The notes: a model not told the origin generated them from the sequence alone. Shown: positions 55,085 to 63,871, counted from the first letter of the stretch. The stretch: DNA of 64,000 nucleotides from Streptomyces sp. CB01635 (GCF_002803065.1 NZ_NNBL01000021.1:1-64000), one strand, 5' to 3'. Numbers and translations: made by a program.

Positions 55085-56264
55085 CCTCGGCCTGCTTCGT
55101 CGGCTTACGGTCCCCCGTGCGCAGCACCCCCGCGAACACCGCGAGCCCGCACGCCAGGAACGTCACCAGGCCGAAGGACACCACCAGGCTCGTCGCGTCG
55201 GCGACCGTCCCGATCGCGGAAGGGGCGATGAGGCCCGAGGTGTAGGTGATGGTGGCGACACCGGCGATGGCCTGGCTCGGATTCGGCCCGCTGCGACCCG
55301 CCGCCGCGAAGGCGAGCGGCACGACGACCGCGATCCCGAGGCCCATCAGGCCGAATCCGGCCATCGCGACCGCCGGGTTCGGCGCCACCACGACGAGCAG
55401 TCCGCCGAGCGCGGCGCCCACCCCGCCGACCCGCACGGTGCGCACCGCGCCGAACCGGTCCACGATCCTGTCGCCGACGAGCCGCGCCACGGCCATCGTG
55501 AGCGTGAACGCGGTGGTGCACGCGGCCGCGAGTCCGGCGGACGTGTCCAGGACGTCCCGCAGATAGACCGCCGACCAGTCCAGGCTCGCCCCCTCGGCGA
55601 AGACGGCGCAGAAGCCGACAGCGCCGATCAGCAGCGCCGACCTGGGCGGCAGCGCGAAGCGCGGTGGCGGCTCCTCGTCCTCCGTGGGGCGCAGGTCCAG
55701 CACGCCTCCGCACGCGATGAAGCCCACGACCGTCAGCGTCGCCGCGGCGAGCAGGTGGTGCAGCCGGGCGTCGGAGCCGAGGTGCGCGGCCAGCGTGCCG
55801 GCCGCCGAACCGATGAGGGCGCCCACGCTCCACATGCCGTGCAGGCTGGACATGATCGACCGGTCGAGGCGGTTCTCCACCTCGACGCCCAGCGCGTTCA
55901 TCGCCACGTCCGACATGCCCGCCGACGCGCCGTACGCGAAGAGAGCCACGCACAGCACGAGCAGATTCGGCGCGAGCGAGGGCAGGATCAGCGCGAGGGT
56001 CCACAGGGCCAGCAGCCCGCGCAGCGCCGTGCGCGCGCCGAACCGATGGCTCACCCAGCCCGCGATCGGCATCGCCACCGAGGCGCCGAGCGCGGGGAAG
56101 GCGAGCGCGAGTCCCAGCTGGCCCGCGCTGACCCCCGCGTGCTCCTGGATCCAGGGCACCCGGGTCGCGAACGACCCGGTGACCGCTCCATGGACGCAGA
56201 AGACGGCCGCGACCGCATAGCGGGCACGCTTCAACTCCCTTGCCCCGTAACCGACTTCACTCAT
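55044..56264 (-). CDS. MFS transporter
   Basis: 406 residues with about 12 helices (AAVFCVHGAVTGSFATRVPWIQEHAGVSAGQLGLALAFPALGASV-type start; MSDVAMNALGVEVENRLDRSIMSSLHGMWSVGALIGSAAGTL in helices 4-5). The pattern resembles the YbjJ/fucose-permease-like group of MFS carriers. Substrate unknown. Divergent from a ROK regulator with a shared operator-like repeat, so the regulator probably controls it. Confidence 0.85.
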   Translation of the reverse strand: MSEVGYGARELKRARYAVAAVFCVHGAVTGSFATRVPWIQEHAGVSAGQLGLALAFPALGASVAMPIAGWVSHRFGARTALRGLLALWTLALILPSLAPNLLVLCVALFAYGASAGMSDVAMNALGVEVENRLDRSIMSSLHGMWSVGALIGSAAGTLAAHLGSDARLHHLLAAATLTVVGFIACGGVLDLRPTEDEEPPPRFALPPRSALLIGAVGFCAVFAEGASLDWSAVYLRDVLDTSAGLAAACTTAFTLTMAVARLVGDRIVDRFGAVRTVRVGGVGAALGGLLVVVAPNPAVAMAGFGLMGLGIAVVVPLAFAAAGRSGPNPSQAIAGVATITYTSGLIAPSAIGTVADATSLVVSFGLVTFLACGLAVFAGVLRTGDRKPTKQAEVSPASAGAHGQGS

Positions 56265-56308
56265 CCGGCGTGCCCTTCCCGATACCGTCCCAGGCTACTG
56301 GCGTAAAC

Positions 56309-56329
56309 TATCAGGAACCCTGCCTGATA
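56309..56329. promoter_or_regulatory. Operator-like inverted repeat between MFS and ROK genes
   Basis: TATCAGG (56309-56315) and CCTGATA (56323-56329) are perfectly complementary around a 7-nt spacer. TAAACT (56304-56309) adjoins it on the plus strand. The layout suits control of both divergent promoters by the adjacent ROK protein. Confidence 0.6.
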
Positions 56330-56404
56330 AATAGCCGGTTTCCCACCGGTCTCCCCGTGCGGCCCCGGTCCCGGCAGCGAAGGCGATCTGGAAGGATCCG
56401 CGCC

Positions 56405-57595
56405 ATGCCCGCATCACCGAGTACCGCCAGGGCCATCAACGACCGGCTCGCCCTGCGCCTCCTGCAGAGCGAAGGGCCCCTGACCGCCGGGCAGTTGAAG
56501 GAGCTCACCGGCCTGTCCCGGCCCTCCGTCGCCGACCTCGTCGAGCGGCTCACGGCCCAGGGCCTGATCGAGGTCGTCGGGGAAGCCGGCGCCCAGCGCC
56601 GCGGCCCCAACGCCAAGCTCCACGGGATCGTTTCCGGGCTCGCCCATCTCGCCGCGCTCGACGTCCGCACCGAGGGCGTCACCTTCACCGTCGCCGACCT
56701 GGTGGGCACGGTCCTCGCCGAGGCGTCCGCGCCCATCGACGACGAGGAAGGCACCGACCCCGCCGTCGAACGGGCCGTCGCACTGGTCGAGCGCACGGCG
56801 AAGGAGGCGGGCGCCGAACGTCTGCACACCGTGGGAATCGGCGCGCCCGGTCTCATCGATCCCGTCACCGGCGAACTGCGCGACTCGTCGGGCCTGCCCG
56901 AGTGGCACCGCCGCCTCGTCGCCGCACTCCACGAACGCCTGCCCGCCCGCGTCCTGGTCGAGAACGAGACCAACCTCGCCGCCCTCGCCGAACAGCGCGA
57001 CGGCGCGGCCCGCGACCGCGACACATTCGCCCTGCTCTGGCTCGGCCACGGCATCGGCGCCGCGGTCGTCCTCGACGGCGTCCTGCGCCGGGGGGCCTCC
57101 GGCGGCACCGGCGAGATCGGCTTCCTGCCCGTGCCAGGGACGTCCGGACTCCCGTCCGCGATCGGGTGCGACGGAGGCTTCCACTCGCTGGCCGGATCCG
57201 CCGCCATCGCCGAACTCGCCCGTGCGCACGGCCTGGTGGGCCCGACAGCCGCACCGGGGGAGCCGGCCGCCGCGGCGCTCGTGCGTGAAGCGGTGCGGGC
57301 GGAGCCCGGGACGCCCGCCGCCCGCTTCCTCGACGCACTCGCCGACCGGCTCGTGCTCGGCGCCGCCTCGGTCGTCGCCGTCCTCGACCCCGGCTGCCTC
57401 GTCCTGGGCGGCGAGGTCGGCCGCGCCGGAGGCGACCGCCTCGCGACTCTGGTCGCCACCCGCCTCGCCGCCATGTCCCCCCTGCCCACGGAGGTGCGGG
57501 CCAGCGCTCTCGGCGGCGGCGCGGTGCTGCGAGGAGCGCTCCTCATGGCGCGTGACGGGGCGCAGGACGACCTCTTCGCGCCGACGGACCGCTGA
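56405..57595 (+). CDS. ROK-family transcriptional regulator (kinase-inactive type)
   Basis: 396 residues. The N-terminal winged HTH (about 8-55; LTAGQLKELTGLSRPSVADLVERLTAQGLIEVVGE) precedes a ROK domain (HTVGIGAPGLIDP, LVENETNLAALAEQ, GGTGEIGFLPVPG, CLVLGGEVGRAGG). The usual catalytic Asp in ENDxN is Glu here, and the zinc-binding CxCGxxGC cluster is absent, leaving one Cys. It is therefore a sensor rather than a sugar kinase. ATG at 56405 with GGAAGGA 6 nt upstream. Confidence 0.88.
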   Translation: MPASPSTARAINDRLALRLLQSEGPLTAGQLKELTGLSRPSVADLVERLTAQGLIEVVGEAGAQRRGPNAKLHGIVSGLAHLAALDVRTEGVTFTVADLVGTVLAEASAPIDDEEGTDPAVERAVALVERTAKEAGAERLHTVGIGAPGLIDPVTGELRDSSGLPEWHRRLVAALHERLPARVLVENETNLAALAEQRDGAARDRDTFALLWLGHGIGAAVVLDGVLRRGASGGTGEIGFLPVPGTSGLPSAIGCDGGFHSLAGSAAIAELARAHGLVGPTAAPGEPAAAALVREAVRAEPGTPAARFLDALADRLVLGAASVVAVLDPGCLVLGGEVGRAGGDRLATLVATRLAAMSPLPTEVRASALGGGAVLRGALLMARDGAQDDLFAPTDR

Positions 57596-57614
57596 CCCCG
57601 CGCACGCACGCGGG

Positions 57615-58361
57615 TCAGCTCGCGGGGAACCGCCGCGCGAGGAACTCCTCGAACGTGCCCTTGCCCACTGCCCGTTCGGGCGTCAGATGCCCACCGTCCC
57701 GCATGCCCTTGTACGCCTTCCCGGCCAGGCGCACCTCGACGACGGGCCGGCGCCGACGGCTCGCGCGCAGGTAGGCGCGCGCCAGATCCGGGGCCGTACG
57801 CACCTCGGGACCACCCATGTCCGCCACGCGCCCCGCAGGTGCGCCCGTCGCCAACCCCACCAGGCGGTCGGCCACTTCGGCGACCTCGACCGGTTGGTCG
57901 GCGACCCCCGCGGGAAGGAGCATCACCGGCAGCCTGGCCAGCGTCTGAAGCCCCTGGAACACCAGGTCGTGGAACTGCGTCGTGCGCAGCACCGTCCAGC
58001 CGAGACCCGACTCCTCCACCAGCTTCTCGACCGCGTGCTTGGACTTGTAGTAGCCGAGCGGCACCCGGTCCACGCCCACGATCGAGATGTACAGCAGATG
58101 CGGCACCCCGGCCCGCCGCGTGGCCTCGATCAGATGCCGGGCCGCCTTCTCGTCACCGCCGCGCGGCGTGCTCGCGCAGTGCACGATCGCGTCCACACCC
58201 GCGACGGCCTCGTCCAGGCCTGGTCCGCCCTCGCGCAGGTCCACCGCGTACGGCCGCGCGTGCCGGCTGAGCACGCGCACCTCGTGCCCGCCCGCGCGCA
58301 GCCGCTCGGCGACGAGCCTGCCGAGGGTTCCCGTGCCGCCGGTCACCAGGATCGTGGTCAT
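57615..58361 (-). CDS. NmrA-like NAD(P)-binding reductase (atypical SDR)
   Basis: 248 residues with an N-terminal Rossmann motif VTGGTGTLGRLVAERL, then AIVHCAS and YYKSKHAVEKLVEESGLGWTVLRTTQFHDLV. The YxxxK-like YYKSK places it with atypical short-chain dehydrogenases of the NmrA/TMR type, which can be redox sensors or reductases. ATG at 58361 with AAGGAG upstream. The 281 nt from here to the riboswitch show only a possible promoter. Confidence 0.85.
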   Translation of the reverse strand: MTTILVTGGTGTLGRLVAERLRAGGHEVRVLSRHARPYAVDLREGGPGLDEAVAGVDAIVHCASTPRGGDEKAARHLIEATRRAGVPHLLYISIVGVDRVPLGYYKSKHAVEKLVEESGLGWTVLRTTQFHDLVFQGLQTLARLPVMLLPAGVADQPVEVAEVADRLVGLATGAPAGRVADMGGPEVRTAPDLARAYLRASRRRRPVVEVRLAGKAYKGMRDGGHLTPERAVGKGTFEEFLARRFPAS

Positions 58362-58642
58362 CGCAGTTCAGCTCCTTCGCGCACCGGACGCTCCACGGTG
58401 GAACGTCCCTCGCCAGGTGAGACCGGTGACGGCGCGAAAATGTGACATCGTCCGCGAGGCGCCTCGGGATTCCGCCGGCACGCCGCCCGCCTCGGCGGTT
58501 GCGATCGTCACGCTATTGCCCTGGCAAAGGGACCGCCCGGAACGCTGCGCGAGTCCACGCACACGGCCTGTGAGCCAGCCCACAGCCGATCACCCGTTTG
58601 GCCCACGCGGGGACGTGGCACACTGGCCCTGTACCAGAAGCA

Positions 58643-58770
58643 GCGCACTCCGGGGTCGGTGAAAGTCCGAACCGGCGGTTACAGTCCGCGACCCGGTCGC
58701 TTCCAGCGGCCGGTTGACCAGGTGAAATTCCTGGACCGACGGTTAAAGTCCGGATGGGAGGCAGTGCGCG
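58643..58770 (+). ncRNA. FMN riboswitch (RFN element)
   Basis: The conserved RFN elements are all in order. The closing stem GCGCACTCC begins at 58644, followed by GGGGTCGGTGAAAGTCCGAACCGGCGGTTACAGTCC-type core across 58652-58686. Then comes the variable arm, GGTTGACCAGGTGAAATTCCTGG near 58712-58734, GACGGTTAAAGTCCGGATGGGAG (58738-58760) and the returning AGTGCGC by 58769. FMN binding would lower expression of the riboflavin operon downstream. A weak promoter (TTGGCC 58598, CACACT 58619) lies just upstream. No classical terminator follows, so control may be translational. Confidence 0.97.
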
Positions 58771-58923
58771 GCGGGCGGGCATTCGTGCGCGTCGCCGTCT
58801 GTTTCGACGTGTCCCCAGGGACAGGTCTCATTCGGCGTCGGCCTCGGTGTCTTCGCCCGTACGTTCTGTCGCCGTATTGCGACAGTGCCCCGGAGTCCGT
58901 GCCCGAAGAGGCAGGAGGACCCG

Positions 58924-59073
58924 GTGGCCCCCACTTCCGCAGTGCCCGCCCGGCGAGCAGCCGTGCGCCCGCACGCGTCCTTCGCTCCTTCAGGAATCCC
59001 CGCCGGCCCTGAGGCGTTGCGCCTCACCGCCACCCTTGTCGGCCCCGCGGCCCCTGCAGCGAAGGAGCACTGA
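58924..59073 (+). CDS. 49-residue leader ORF between the FMN riboswitch and ribE
   Basis: A GTG at 58924 preceded by a perfect AGGAGG (58912-58917) opens a 49-codon frame whose TGA (59071-59073) ends one base before the ribE GTG. The product is Ala/Pro/Arg-rich (VAPTSAVPARRAAVRPHAS...PAAPAAKEH), with no recognisable domain. Its strong SD and abutting stop suggest translational coupling to ribE. A hairpin CTGTCGC/GCGACAG (58866-58872/58879-58885) precedes the SD. It may be a regulatory leader rather than a functional protein; comparative data are needed to settle that. Confidence 0.55.
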   Translation: MAPTSAVPARRAAVRPHASFAPSGIPAGPEALRLTATLVGPAAPAAKEH

Positions 59074-59074
59074 C

Positions 59075-59683
59075 GTGTTCACCGGAATCGTCGAAGAGCT
59101 GGGCGAGATCACTGCCGTCGAGGAACTCGGCGACGCCTCCCGCTTCAGGCTGCGCGGCCCCGTCGTCACCGAAGGGGCGCGGCACGGCGACTCCATCGCC
59201 GTCAACGGCGTCTGTCTGACGGTCGTGGAGCACGAGGGCGACGAGTTCACCGCCGACGTCATGGCGGAGACCCTCGACCGGTCCAGCCTCGGCGCCCTCG
59301 CTGTCGGCTCCCGGGTCAACCTGGAGCGCCCCACCGCTGTCGGCGCCCGCCTGGGGGGACACATCGTGCAGGGCCACGTCGACGGCACGGGCAGCATCGT
59401 CGAGCGCAAGCCGTCGGAGAACTGGGAGATCGTCAAGGTCTCGCTCCCGGCGCACCTCGCGCGCTACGTCGTCGAGAAGGGCTCCATCACCGTCGACGGA
59501 GTGAGCCTCACGGTCGTCGACGCGGGCCCCGACTACTTCACCATCAGCCTCATCCCCACCACCCTCGCCCTGACCACGCTCGGCCTGAAGCAGGCCGGCG
59601 ACCCGGTCAACCTCGAGGTCGACGTCATCGCCAAGTACGTCGAGCGGCTGCTCGGCGATCGTGCCCAGGAGGCGACCAAGTGA
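59075..59683 (+). CDS. ribE: Riboflavin synthase, alpha chain
   Basis: 202 residues; dismutates two lumazine molecules into riboflavin. Two homologous lumazine-binding domains are visible: VFTGIVEELGEITAVEEL with GDSIAVNGVCLTVVEHEGD, and LGGHIVQGHVDGTGSI with GSITVDGVSLTVVDAGPD. GTG start with AAGGAG 5 nt upstream, one base past the leader ORF. Under FMN riboswitch control. The stop overlaps the GTG of ribM. Confidence 0.97.
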   Translation: MFTGIVEELGEITAVEELGDASRFRLRGPVVTEGARHGDSIAVNGVCLTVVEHEGDEFTADVMAETLDRSSLGALAVGSRVNLERPTAVGARLGGHIVQGHVDGTGSIVERKPSENWEIVKVSLPAHLARYVVEKGSITVDGVSLTVVDAGPDYFTISLIPTTLALTTLGLKQAGDPVNLEVDVIAKYVERLLGDRAQEATK

Positions 59684-60330
59684 GCCTGAACTGGCTGAAC
59701 TCCGAGGCGTTCACGCTCTTCGGCCAGCACATCATGTGGTCCGACATGATCGGCAACACCGTCGGTCTGGTCGCCCTGGCGCTCGGCTGGCGCCGCTCGA
59801 TCTGGACCTGGCCCGCGCAGCTCGTCTCCGGCCTCATCCTCCTCACGGCCTTCGCCACCGCCCACCTCTCGGGCAGCGCGGGCAAGCAGCTCGTGGTCAT
59901 CGTCGTCGCCGCGTGGGGCTGGTGGCAGTGGAGCCGCGGAAAGGGGCAGGCCCAGGACGGCTCCCTCGCCGTCCGGTTCGCCACCTGGCGCGAGCGCGGC
60001 TACCTGCTGGGCGCCGCCGCACTCGGCACCCTGGCGGTCGGCGGCCTGTTCACCGCATTCCCCACGCTGTCGTGGGACCCCTGGCCGGACGCGTACATCT
60101 TCGTCGGCACGATCGTCGCCATGTACGCCCAGGCGCGCGGCATGGTCGAGTTCTGGTTCGCCTGGCTGCTCGTCGACCTGGTGGGCGTACCGCTGAACTT
60201 CGCCAACGGATTCGCCTTCTCCGGTTTCGTCTACGTGATCTACGGCGCGCTCGTCCTGTGGGGCATGCGCGACTGGTGGCTGCGGTCCCGCTCGGCCTCG
60301 CAGCCCGCCCTGGAAGGAGCACCGGCATGA
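59680..60330 (+). CDS. ribM: Riboflavin transporter RibM (PnuC/PnuX family)
   Basis: 216 residues, about 7 membrane helices, PnuC fold. The conserved Trp-rich helix is AAWGWWQWSRGK, and EFWFAWLLVDLVGVPLNFANG near the C-terminus is typical. PnuC proteins usually carry nicotinamide riboside, but this gene lies inside an FMN-riboswitch-controlled riboflavin operon, matching RibM of S. davawensis and PnuX of Corynebacterium, shown to take up riboflavin. GTG overlaps the ribE stop; its stop overlaps ribBA. Confidence 0.92.
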   Translation: MSLNWLNSEAFTLFGQHIMWSDMIGNTVGLVALALGWRRSIWTWPAQLVSGLILLTAFATAHLSGSAGKQLVVIVVAAWGWWQWSRGKGQAQDGSLAVRFATWRERGYLLGAAALGTLAVGGLFTAFPTLSWDPWPDAYIFVGTIVAMYAQARGMVEFWFAWLLVDLVGVPLNFANGFAFSGFVYVIYGALVLWGMRDWWLRSRSASQPALEGAPA

Positions 60331-61625
60331 CCACGGCACCCGTCTGGTACAGCACCTCGCGCGACGAGGACAACTCGGACCTGTCGCTCGACCCCGTCGA
60401 GCAGGCGATCCGCGACATCGCGAACGGCCGGCCCGTCGTGGTCGTCGACGACGAGGACCGCGAGAACGAGGGAGACCTCGTCATCGCGGCCGAGAAGGCC
60501 ACCCCCGAGATCGTCGCGTTCATGATGAGCGAGTGCCGCGGCCTGATCTGCGCTCCCATGGAGAGCGACGAGCTGGAGCGCCTCCAGCTGCCGCAGATGG
60601 TCGAGAACAACACCGAGTCGATGCGCACGGCCTTCACGGTCTCCGTCGACGCGGGCCCCGCGCACGGCGTGACCACCGGCATCTCCGCCGCCGACCGCGC
60701 CACCACGCTCCAGCTCCTGGCCGGCGGCACCGCCGAGGCCGGCGACTTCGTACGGCCGGGCCACATCTTCCCGCTGCGCGCCAAGGCCGGCGGCGTCCTG
60801 GTCAGGAACGGCCACACCGAGGCAGCCGTCGACCTCGCCCGGCTCGCGGGCCTGCGCCCCGCCGGAGCGATCGTCGAGATCGCGGGCGAGGACGGCACGA
60901 TGCTCCGCCTGCCCGAGCTGATCCCGTTCGCCCGCAAGCACGGCCTGACGATCATCTCCATCGAGGACCTGATCGCCTACCGCCGCTCCTCCGAGCCGAC
61001 GGTCCGGCGCGAGGCCGAGGTCAATCTGCCCACCGCCTTCGGCGACTTCACCGCGTACGGCTACCGCTCGACGGTCGACGGTGTCGAGCATGTCGCCCTT
61101 GTCCACGGCGAGATCGGAGACGGCCAGGACGTCCTGGTGCGGGTCCACTCCGAATGCCTCACCGGCGACGTCTTCCACTCGCTGCGCTGCGACTGCGGCC
61201 CCCAGCTGGAGGAGTCCATGCGGCGCATCACCGAGGAGGGACGCGGCATCGTCGTCTACCTGCGCGGTCACGAGGGGCGCGGCATCGGCCTGCTCTCCAA
61301 GCTGCGCGCCTACGAGCTTCAGGAGCGCGGCCGCGACACGCTGGACGCCAATCTGGAGCTCGGCCTGCCGGCCGACTCGCGGGACTACGCGGCGGGCGCC
61401 CAGATCCTCGAGGACCTCGGCGTGCGCGGCCTGCGCCTGCTGACCAACAACCCCGACAAGACCGACGCGCTCCTGCGGCACGGCCTCAAGGTCGTCGCCC
61501 GCGAGTCCATGCCGGTCCAGGCGGGCGAGCACAACCTCCGTTACCTGCGCACCAAGCGGGACCGGATGGGCCACGACCTGCCCTGGCTGGACGCCCCCAC
61601 GTCCACGACCTGCGCGAACCAGTAG
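60327..61625 (+). CDS. ribBA: Bifunctional 3,4-dihydroxy-2-butanone-4-phosphate synthase / GTP cyclohydrolase II
   Basis: 432 residues. The N-terminal DHBP synthase has VVDDEDRENEGDLVIAAE, TESMRTAFTVSVD and RPGHIFPLRAKAGGVL. The C-terminal GTP cyclohydrolase II has the zinc site CLTGDVFHSLRCDCGPQ and RGHEGRGIGLLSK. It supplies both precursors of lumazine. ATG at 60327 overlaps ribM with GGAAGGAG upstream. Confidence 0.97.
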   Translation: MTTAPVWYSTSRDEDNSDLSLDPVEQAIRDIANGRPVVVVDDEDRENEGDLVIAAEKATPEIVAFMMSECRGLICAPMESDELERLQLPQMVENNTESMRTAFTVSVDAGPAHGVTTGISAADRATTLQLLAGGTAEAGDFVRPGHIFPLRAKAGGVLVRNGHTEAAVDLARLAGLRPAGAIVEIAGEDGTMLRLPELIPFARKHGLTIISIEDLIAYRRSSEPTVRREAEVNLPTAFGDFTAYGYRSTVDGVEHVALVHGEIGDGQDVLVRVHSECLTGDVFHSLRCDCGPQLEESMRRITEEGRGIVVYLRGHEGRGIGLLSKLRAYELQERGRDTLDANLELGLPADSRDYAAGAQILEDLGVRGLRLLTNNPDKTDALLRHGLKVVARESMPVQAGEHNLRYLRTKRDRMGHDLPWLDAPTSTTCANQ

Positions 61626-61691
61626 CCCGTACCCCTTTCAGACGGCATACCGAACACCGAACACAGCACCACACAAGCACTGAGGAGCAAC

Positions 61692-62177
61692 GTGAGTGGC
61701 AAGGGCGCACCCGAACTGTCCGTACGCAACTGCGGTGACCTGCGCGTCGCCGTCATCGCGGCGCAGTGGCACGAGAAGGTGATGGACGGCCTCGTGGACG
61801 GCGCCCTGCGCGCCCTGCACGAGCTGGGCATCGACGAGCCGACCCTCCTGCGGGTCCCGGGCAGCTTCGAGCTCCCCGTCGTCGCCAAGGTCCTTGCGGG
61901 CCGCGGCTACGACGCGATCGTCGCCCTCGGAGTAGTCATCCGCGGCGGCACACCGCACTTCGAGTACGTGTGCCAGGGCGTCACCATGGGGCTCACCCAG
62001 GTCACCATCGACACCGGTGTTCCCGTCGGTTTCGGCGTGCTGACCTGTGACACGGAGGAGCAGGCCCTCGACCGCGCCGGGATCGAGGGCTCCAACGAGG
62101 ACAAGGGCCACGAGGCCGTCACCGCGGCGGTCGCCACGGCGGCCACACTGCGCTCGGTCAGCGAACCCTGGCGCTGA
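61692..62177 (+). CDS. ribH: 6,7-Dimethyl-8-ribityllumazine synthase
   Basis: 161 residues; condenses DHBP with the pyrimidinedione to lumazine and usually forms a 60-mer capsid. Signatures: LRVAVIAAQWHEKVMDGLVDGA, RVPGSFELPVVAK, GVVIRGGTPHFEYVCQGV. GTG start with GAGGAG upstream. Last gene of the riboflavin operon. Confidence 0.97.
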   Translation: MSGKGAPELSVRNCGDLRVAVIAAQWHEKVMDGLVDGALRALHELGIDEPTLLRVPGSFELPVVAKVLAGRGYDAIVALGVVIRGGTPHFEYVCQGVTMGLTQVTIDTGVPVGFGVLTCDTEEQALDRAGIEGSNEDKGHEAVTAAVATAATLRSVSEPWR

Positions 62178-62201
62178 GTGGCCGGGCGTACCCCGTAGTC
62201 T
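62174..62201 (+). promoter_or_regulatory. Promoter of hisE (leaderless type)
   Basis: CTGAGT (62174-62179) and TAGTCT (62196-62201) are separated by 16 nt, overlapping the end of ribH. The hisE ATG lies 10 nt after the -10, so the mRNA probably has little or no leader. Confidence 0.55.
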
Positions 62202-62211
62202 TAGGGCCATC

Positions 62212-62484
62212 ATGGCGAACAAAACCTTCGAAGAGCTCTTCGCCGAGCTTCAGCTCAAGGCCAAGAACGGCGACCCCGCGACGTCCCGCACCGCCGAACT
62301 GGTGGACAAGGGCGTCCATGCCATCGGCAAGAAGGTCGTCGAGGAGGCCGCCGAAGTCTGGATGGCCGCCGAGCACGAGGGCAAGGAGGCCGCTGCCGAG
62401 GAAATCTCGCAGCTGCTGTACCACGTCCAGGTGATGATGGTGGCCCGGGGAATCTCCCTCGACGACGTCTACGCCCACCTCTAG
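62212..62484 (+). CDS. hisE: Phosphoribosyl-ATP pyrophosphatase
   Basis: 90 residues; second step of histidine synthesis, hydrolysing PR-ATP to PR-AMP. Signatures KTFEELFAELQLKAK, GVHAIGKKVVEEAAEVWMAAEHEG and EEISQLLYHVQVMMVARG. ATG at 62212. hisG follows after 73 nt, so the pair forms a small unit; the other his genes are elsewhere. Confidence 0.96.
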   Translation: MANKTFEELFAELQLKAKNGDPATSRTAELVDKGVHAIGKKVVEEAAEVWMAAEHEGKEAAAEEISQLLYHVQVMMVARGISLDDVYAHL

Positions 62485-62557
62485 AGCCGGCGCCCGGTTC
62501 ACCGCCGCACGCGCCACGCCCCTCTTTCACGTCTCTCACGCAAAGGAATCCGACCTC

Positions 62558-63406
62558 ATGCTGCGCATCGCCGTCCCCAACAAGGGTTCACTGTCAGGAC
62601 CTGCGTCGGCGATGCTCCATGAGGCCGGATACCAGCAGCGCAAGGAGTCCAAGGAGCTCGTCCTCGTCGACCCGGTCAACGAGGTGGAGTTCTTCTACCT
62701 CCGGCCCAAGGACATCGCGATCTACGTGTCGTCGGGCAAGCTCGACATCGGCATCACCGGCGAGGACCTGCTGATCGACTCCGGCGTCAACGCCGAGGTC
62801 ATCCTGCCGCTCGGCTTCGCCCGCTCCACGTTCCGCTTCGCCGCCAAGCCGGGCACCGTTTCCGGTCCCGGGGACCTCGCGGGCAAGACGATCGCCACCT
62901 CCTACGAGGGCATCGTCGGCAAGCACCTCGCCGAGTCCGGCGTCGACGCGTCCGTCGTCCACCTCGACGGCGCCGTCGAGACGGCCATCGAGCTGGGTGT
63001 CGCCCAGGTCATCGCGGACGTCGTCGAGACCGGCACCTCCCTGCGCAACGCGGGCCTCGAGGTCTTCGGCGAACCGATCATGAAGTCCGAGGCCGTCGTG
63101 ATCCGCCGCTGTGGCGCGGCCGCGGAGGAGCCCAAGGTCCAGCAGTTCCTGCGCCGCCTCCAGGGCGTCCTGGTCGCCAGGACGTACGTGATGATGGACT
63201 ACGACTGCCGCGCCGAGCACCTGGAGCAGGCCGTCGCCCTCACCCCGGGCCTCGAGTCGCCCACGGTCTCGCCCCTGCACAACGAGGGCTGGGTCGCCGT
63301 CCGTGCGATGGTCCCCGCCAAGGACGCCCAGCGCATCATGGACGACCTGTACGAACTCGGCGCGCGGGCCATCCTGACCACGGCCATCCACGCCTGCCGC
63401 CTTTGA
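62558..63406 (+). CDS. hisG: ATP phosphoribosyltransferase (long form)
   Basis: 282 residues; first and feedback-inhibited step of histidine synthesis. The length and the C-terminal ACT-like domain (about 210-282; YDCRAEHLEQAVALTPGLESPTVSPLHNEGWVAVRAMV) mark the long HisG. The catalytic domain has RIAVPNKGSL, DIGITGEDLLID and ADVVETGTSL. ATG with AAAGGAA upstream. Confidence 0.97.
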   Translation: MLRIAVPNKGSLSGPASAMLHEAGYQQRKESKELVLVDPVNEVEFFYLRPKDIAIYVSSGKLDIGITGEDLLIDSGVNAEVILPLGFARSTFRFAAKPGTVSGPGDLAGKTIATSYEGIVGKHLAESGVDASVVHLDGAVETAIELGVAQVIADVVETGTSLRNAGLEVFGEPIMKSEAVVIRRCGAAAEEPKVQQFLRRLQGVLVARTYVMMDYDCRAEHLEQAVALTPGLESPTVSPLHNEGWVAVRAMVPAKDAQRIMDDLYELGARAILTTAIHACRL

Positions 63407-63417
63407 GGACCGCAGTC

Positions 63418-63870
63418 ATGACCGAAGTCCCCACGCTGCCCGTCACCTTCCGGCCGGCCCGCACCCGGGCCGTCCTGCTCGGCCTCGGCGGAGCGATGTT
63501 CATCACTCTCACGGCCATCGCCCTCATGCTGGGCGGCCTCAACCCGGGCGACCGCCTCACCTTCATCTTCACCGGGGCGCTCCTCGTCGGCGGGCTCGTC
63601 CTGCTCGCCAGGCCCAAGATCGTGGCGGACGACGAGGGCGTCACCGTAGTGAACATCGCCCGCAGCCGCCGCCTGGCCTGGGCGGAGATCGTCCAGGTCA
63701 CGCTGCGGCCCGGCGACCCCTGGGTGTTCCTCAACCTCAGCGACGGCACGAGCCTGGCCGCCATGGGCATCCAGCCCGCCATGGCCAAGGAGCGTGCCCT
63801 CACCGACGCGCGTGCCCTGCGCGCCCTCACCGAGGCCCGTTCCACGGCCTCCGGGGAACTTCAGGGCTGA
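63418..63870 (+). CDS. PH-like domain membrane protein
   Basis: 150 residues. Two hydrophobic helices (AVLLGLGGAMFITLTAIALMLGG and LTFIFTGALLVGGLVLLARP) are followed by a PH-like beta domain (VADDEGVTVVNIARSRRLAWAEIVQVTLRPGDPWVFLNLSDG). Function unknown; this gene follows hisG in streptomycetes. The ATG at 63418 has GAGGA 8 nt upstream and is preferred over a TTG that overlaps the hisG stop. Confidence 0.8.
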   Translation: MTEVPTLPVTFRPARTRAVLLGLGGAMFITLTAIALMLGGLNPGDRLTFIFTGALLVGGLVLLARPKIVADDEGVTVVNIARSRRLAWAEIVQVTLRPGDPWVFLNLSDGTSLAAMGIQPAMAKERALTDARALRALTEARSTASGELQG

Positions 63871-63871
63871 C

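Noticed and set aside
58754..59074. Extension of ribE upstream to a 309-residue protein
   Set aside because: It would start inside the riboswitch. The GTG at 59075 has an AAGGAG and gives the normal riboflavin synthase N-terminus.
60240..61574. A 444-codon minus-strand frame opposite ribBA
   Set aside because: No motifs, and fully overlapped by a certain gene.
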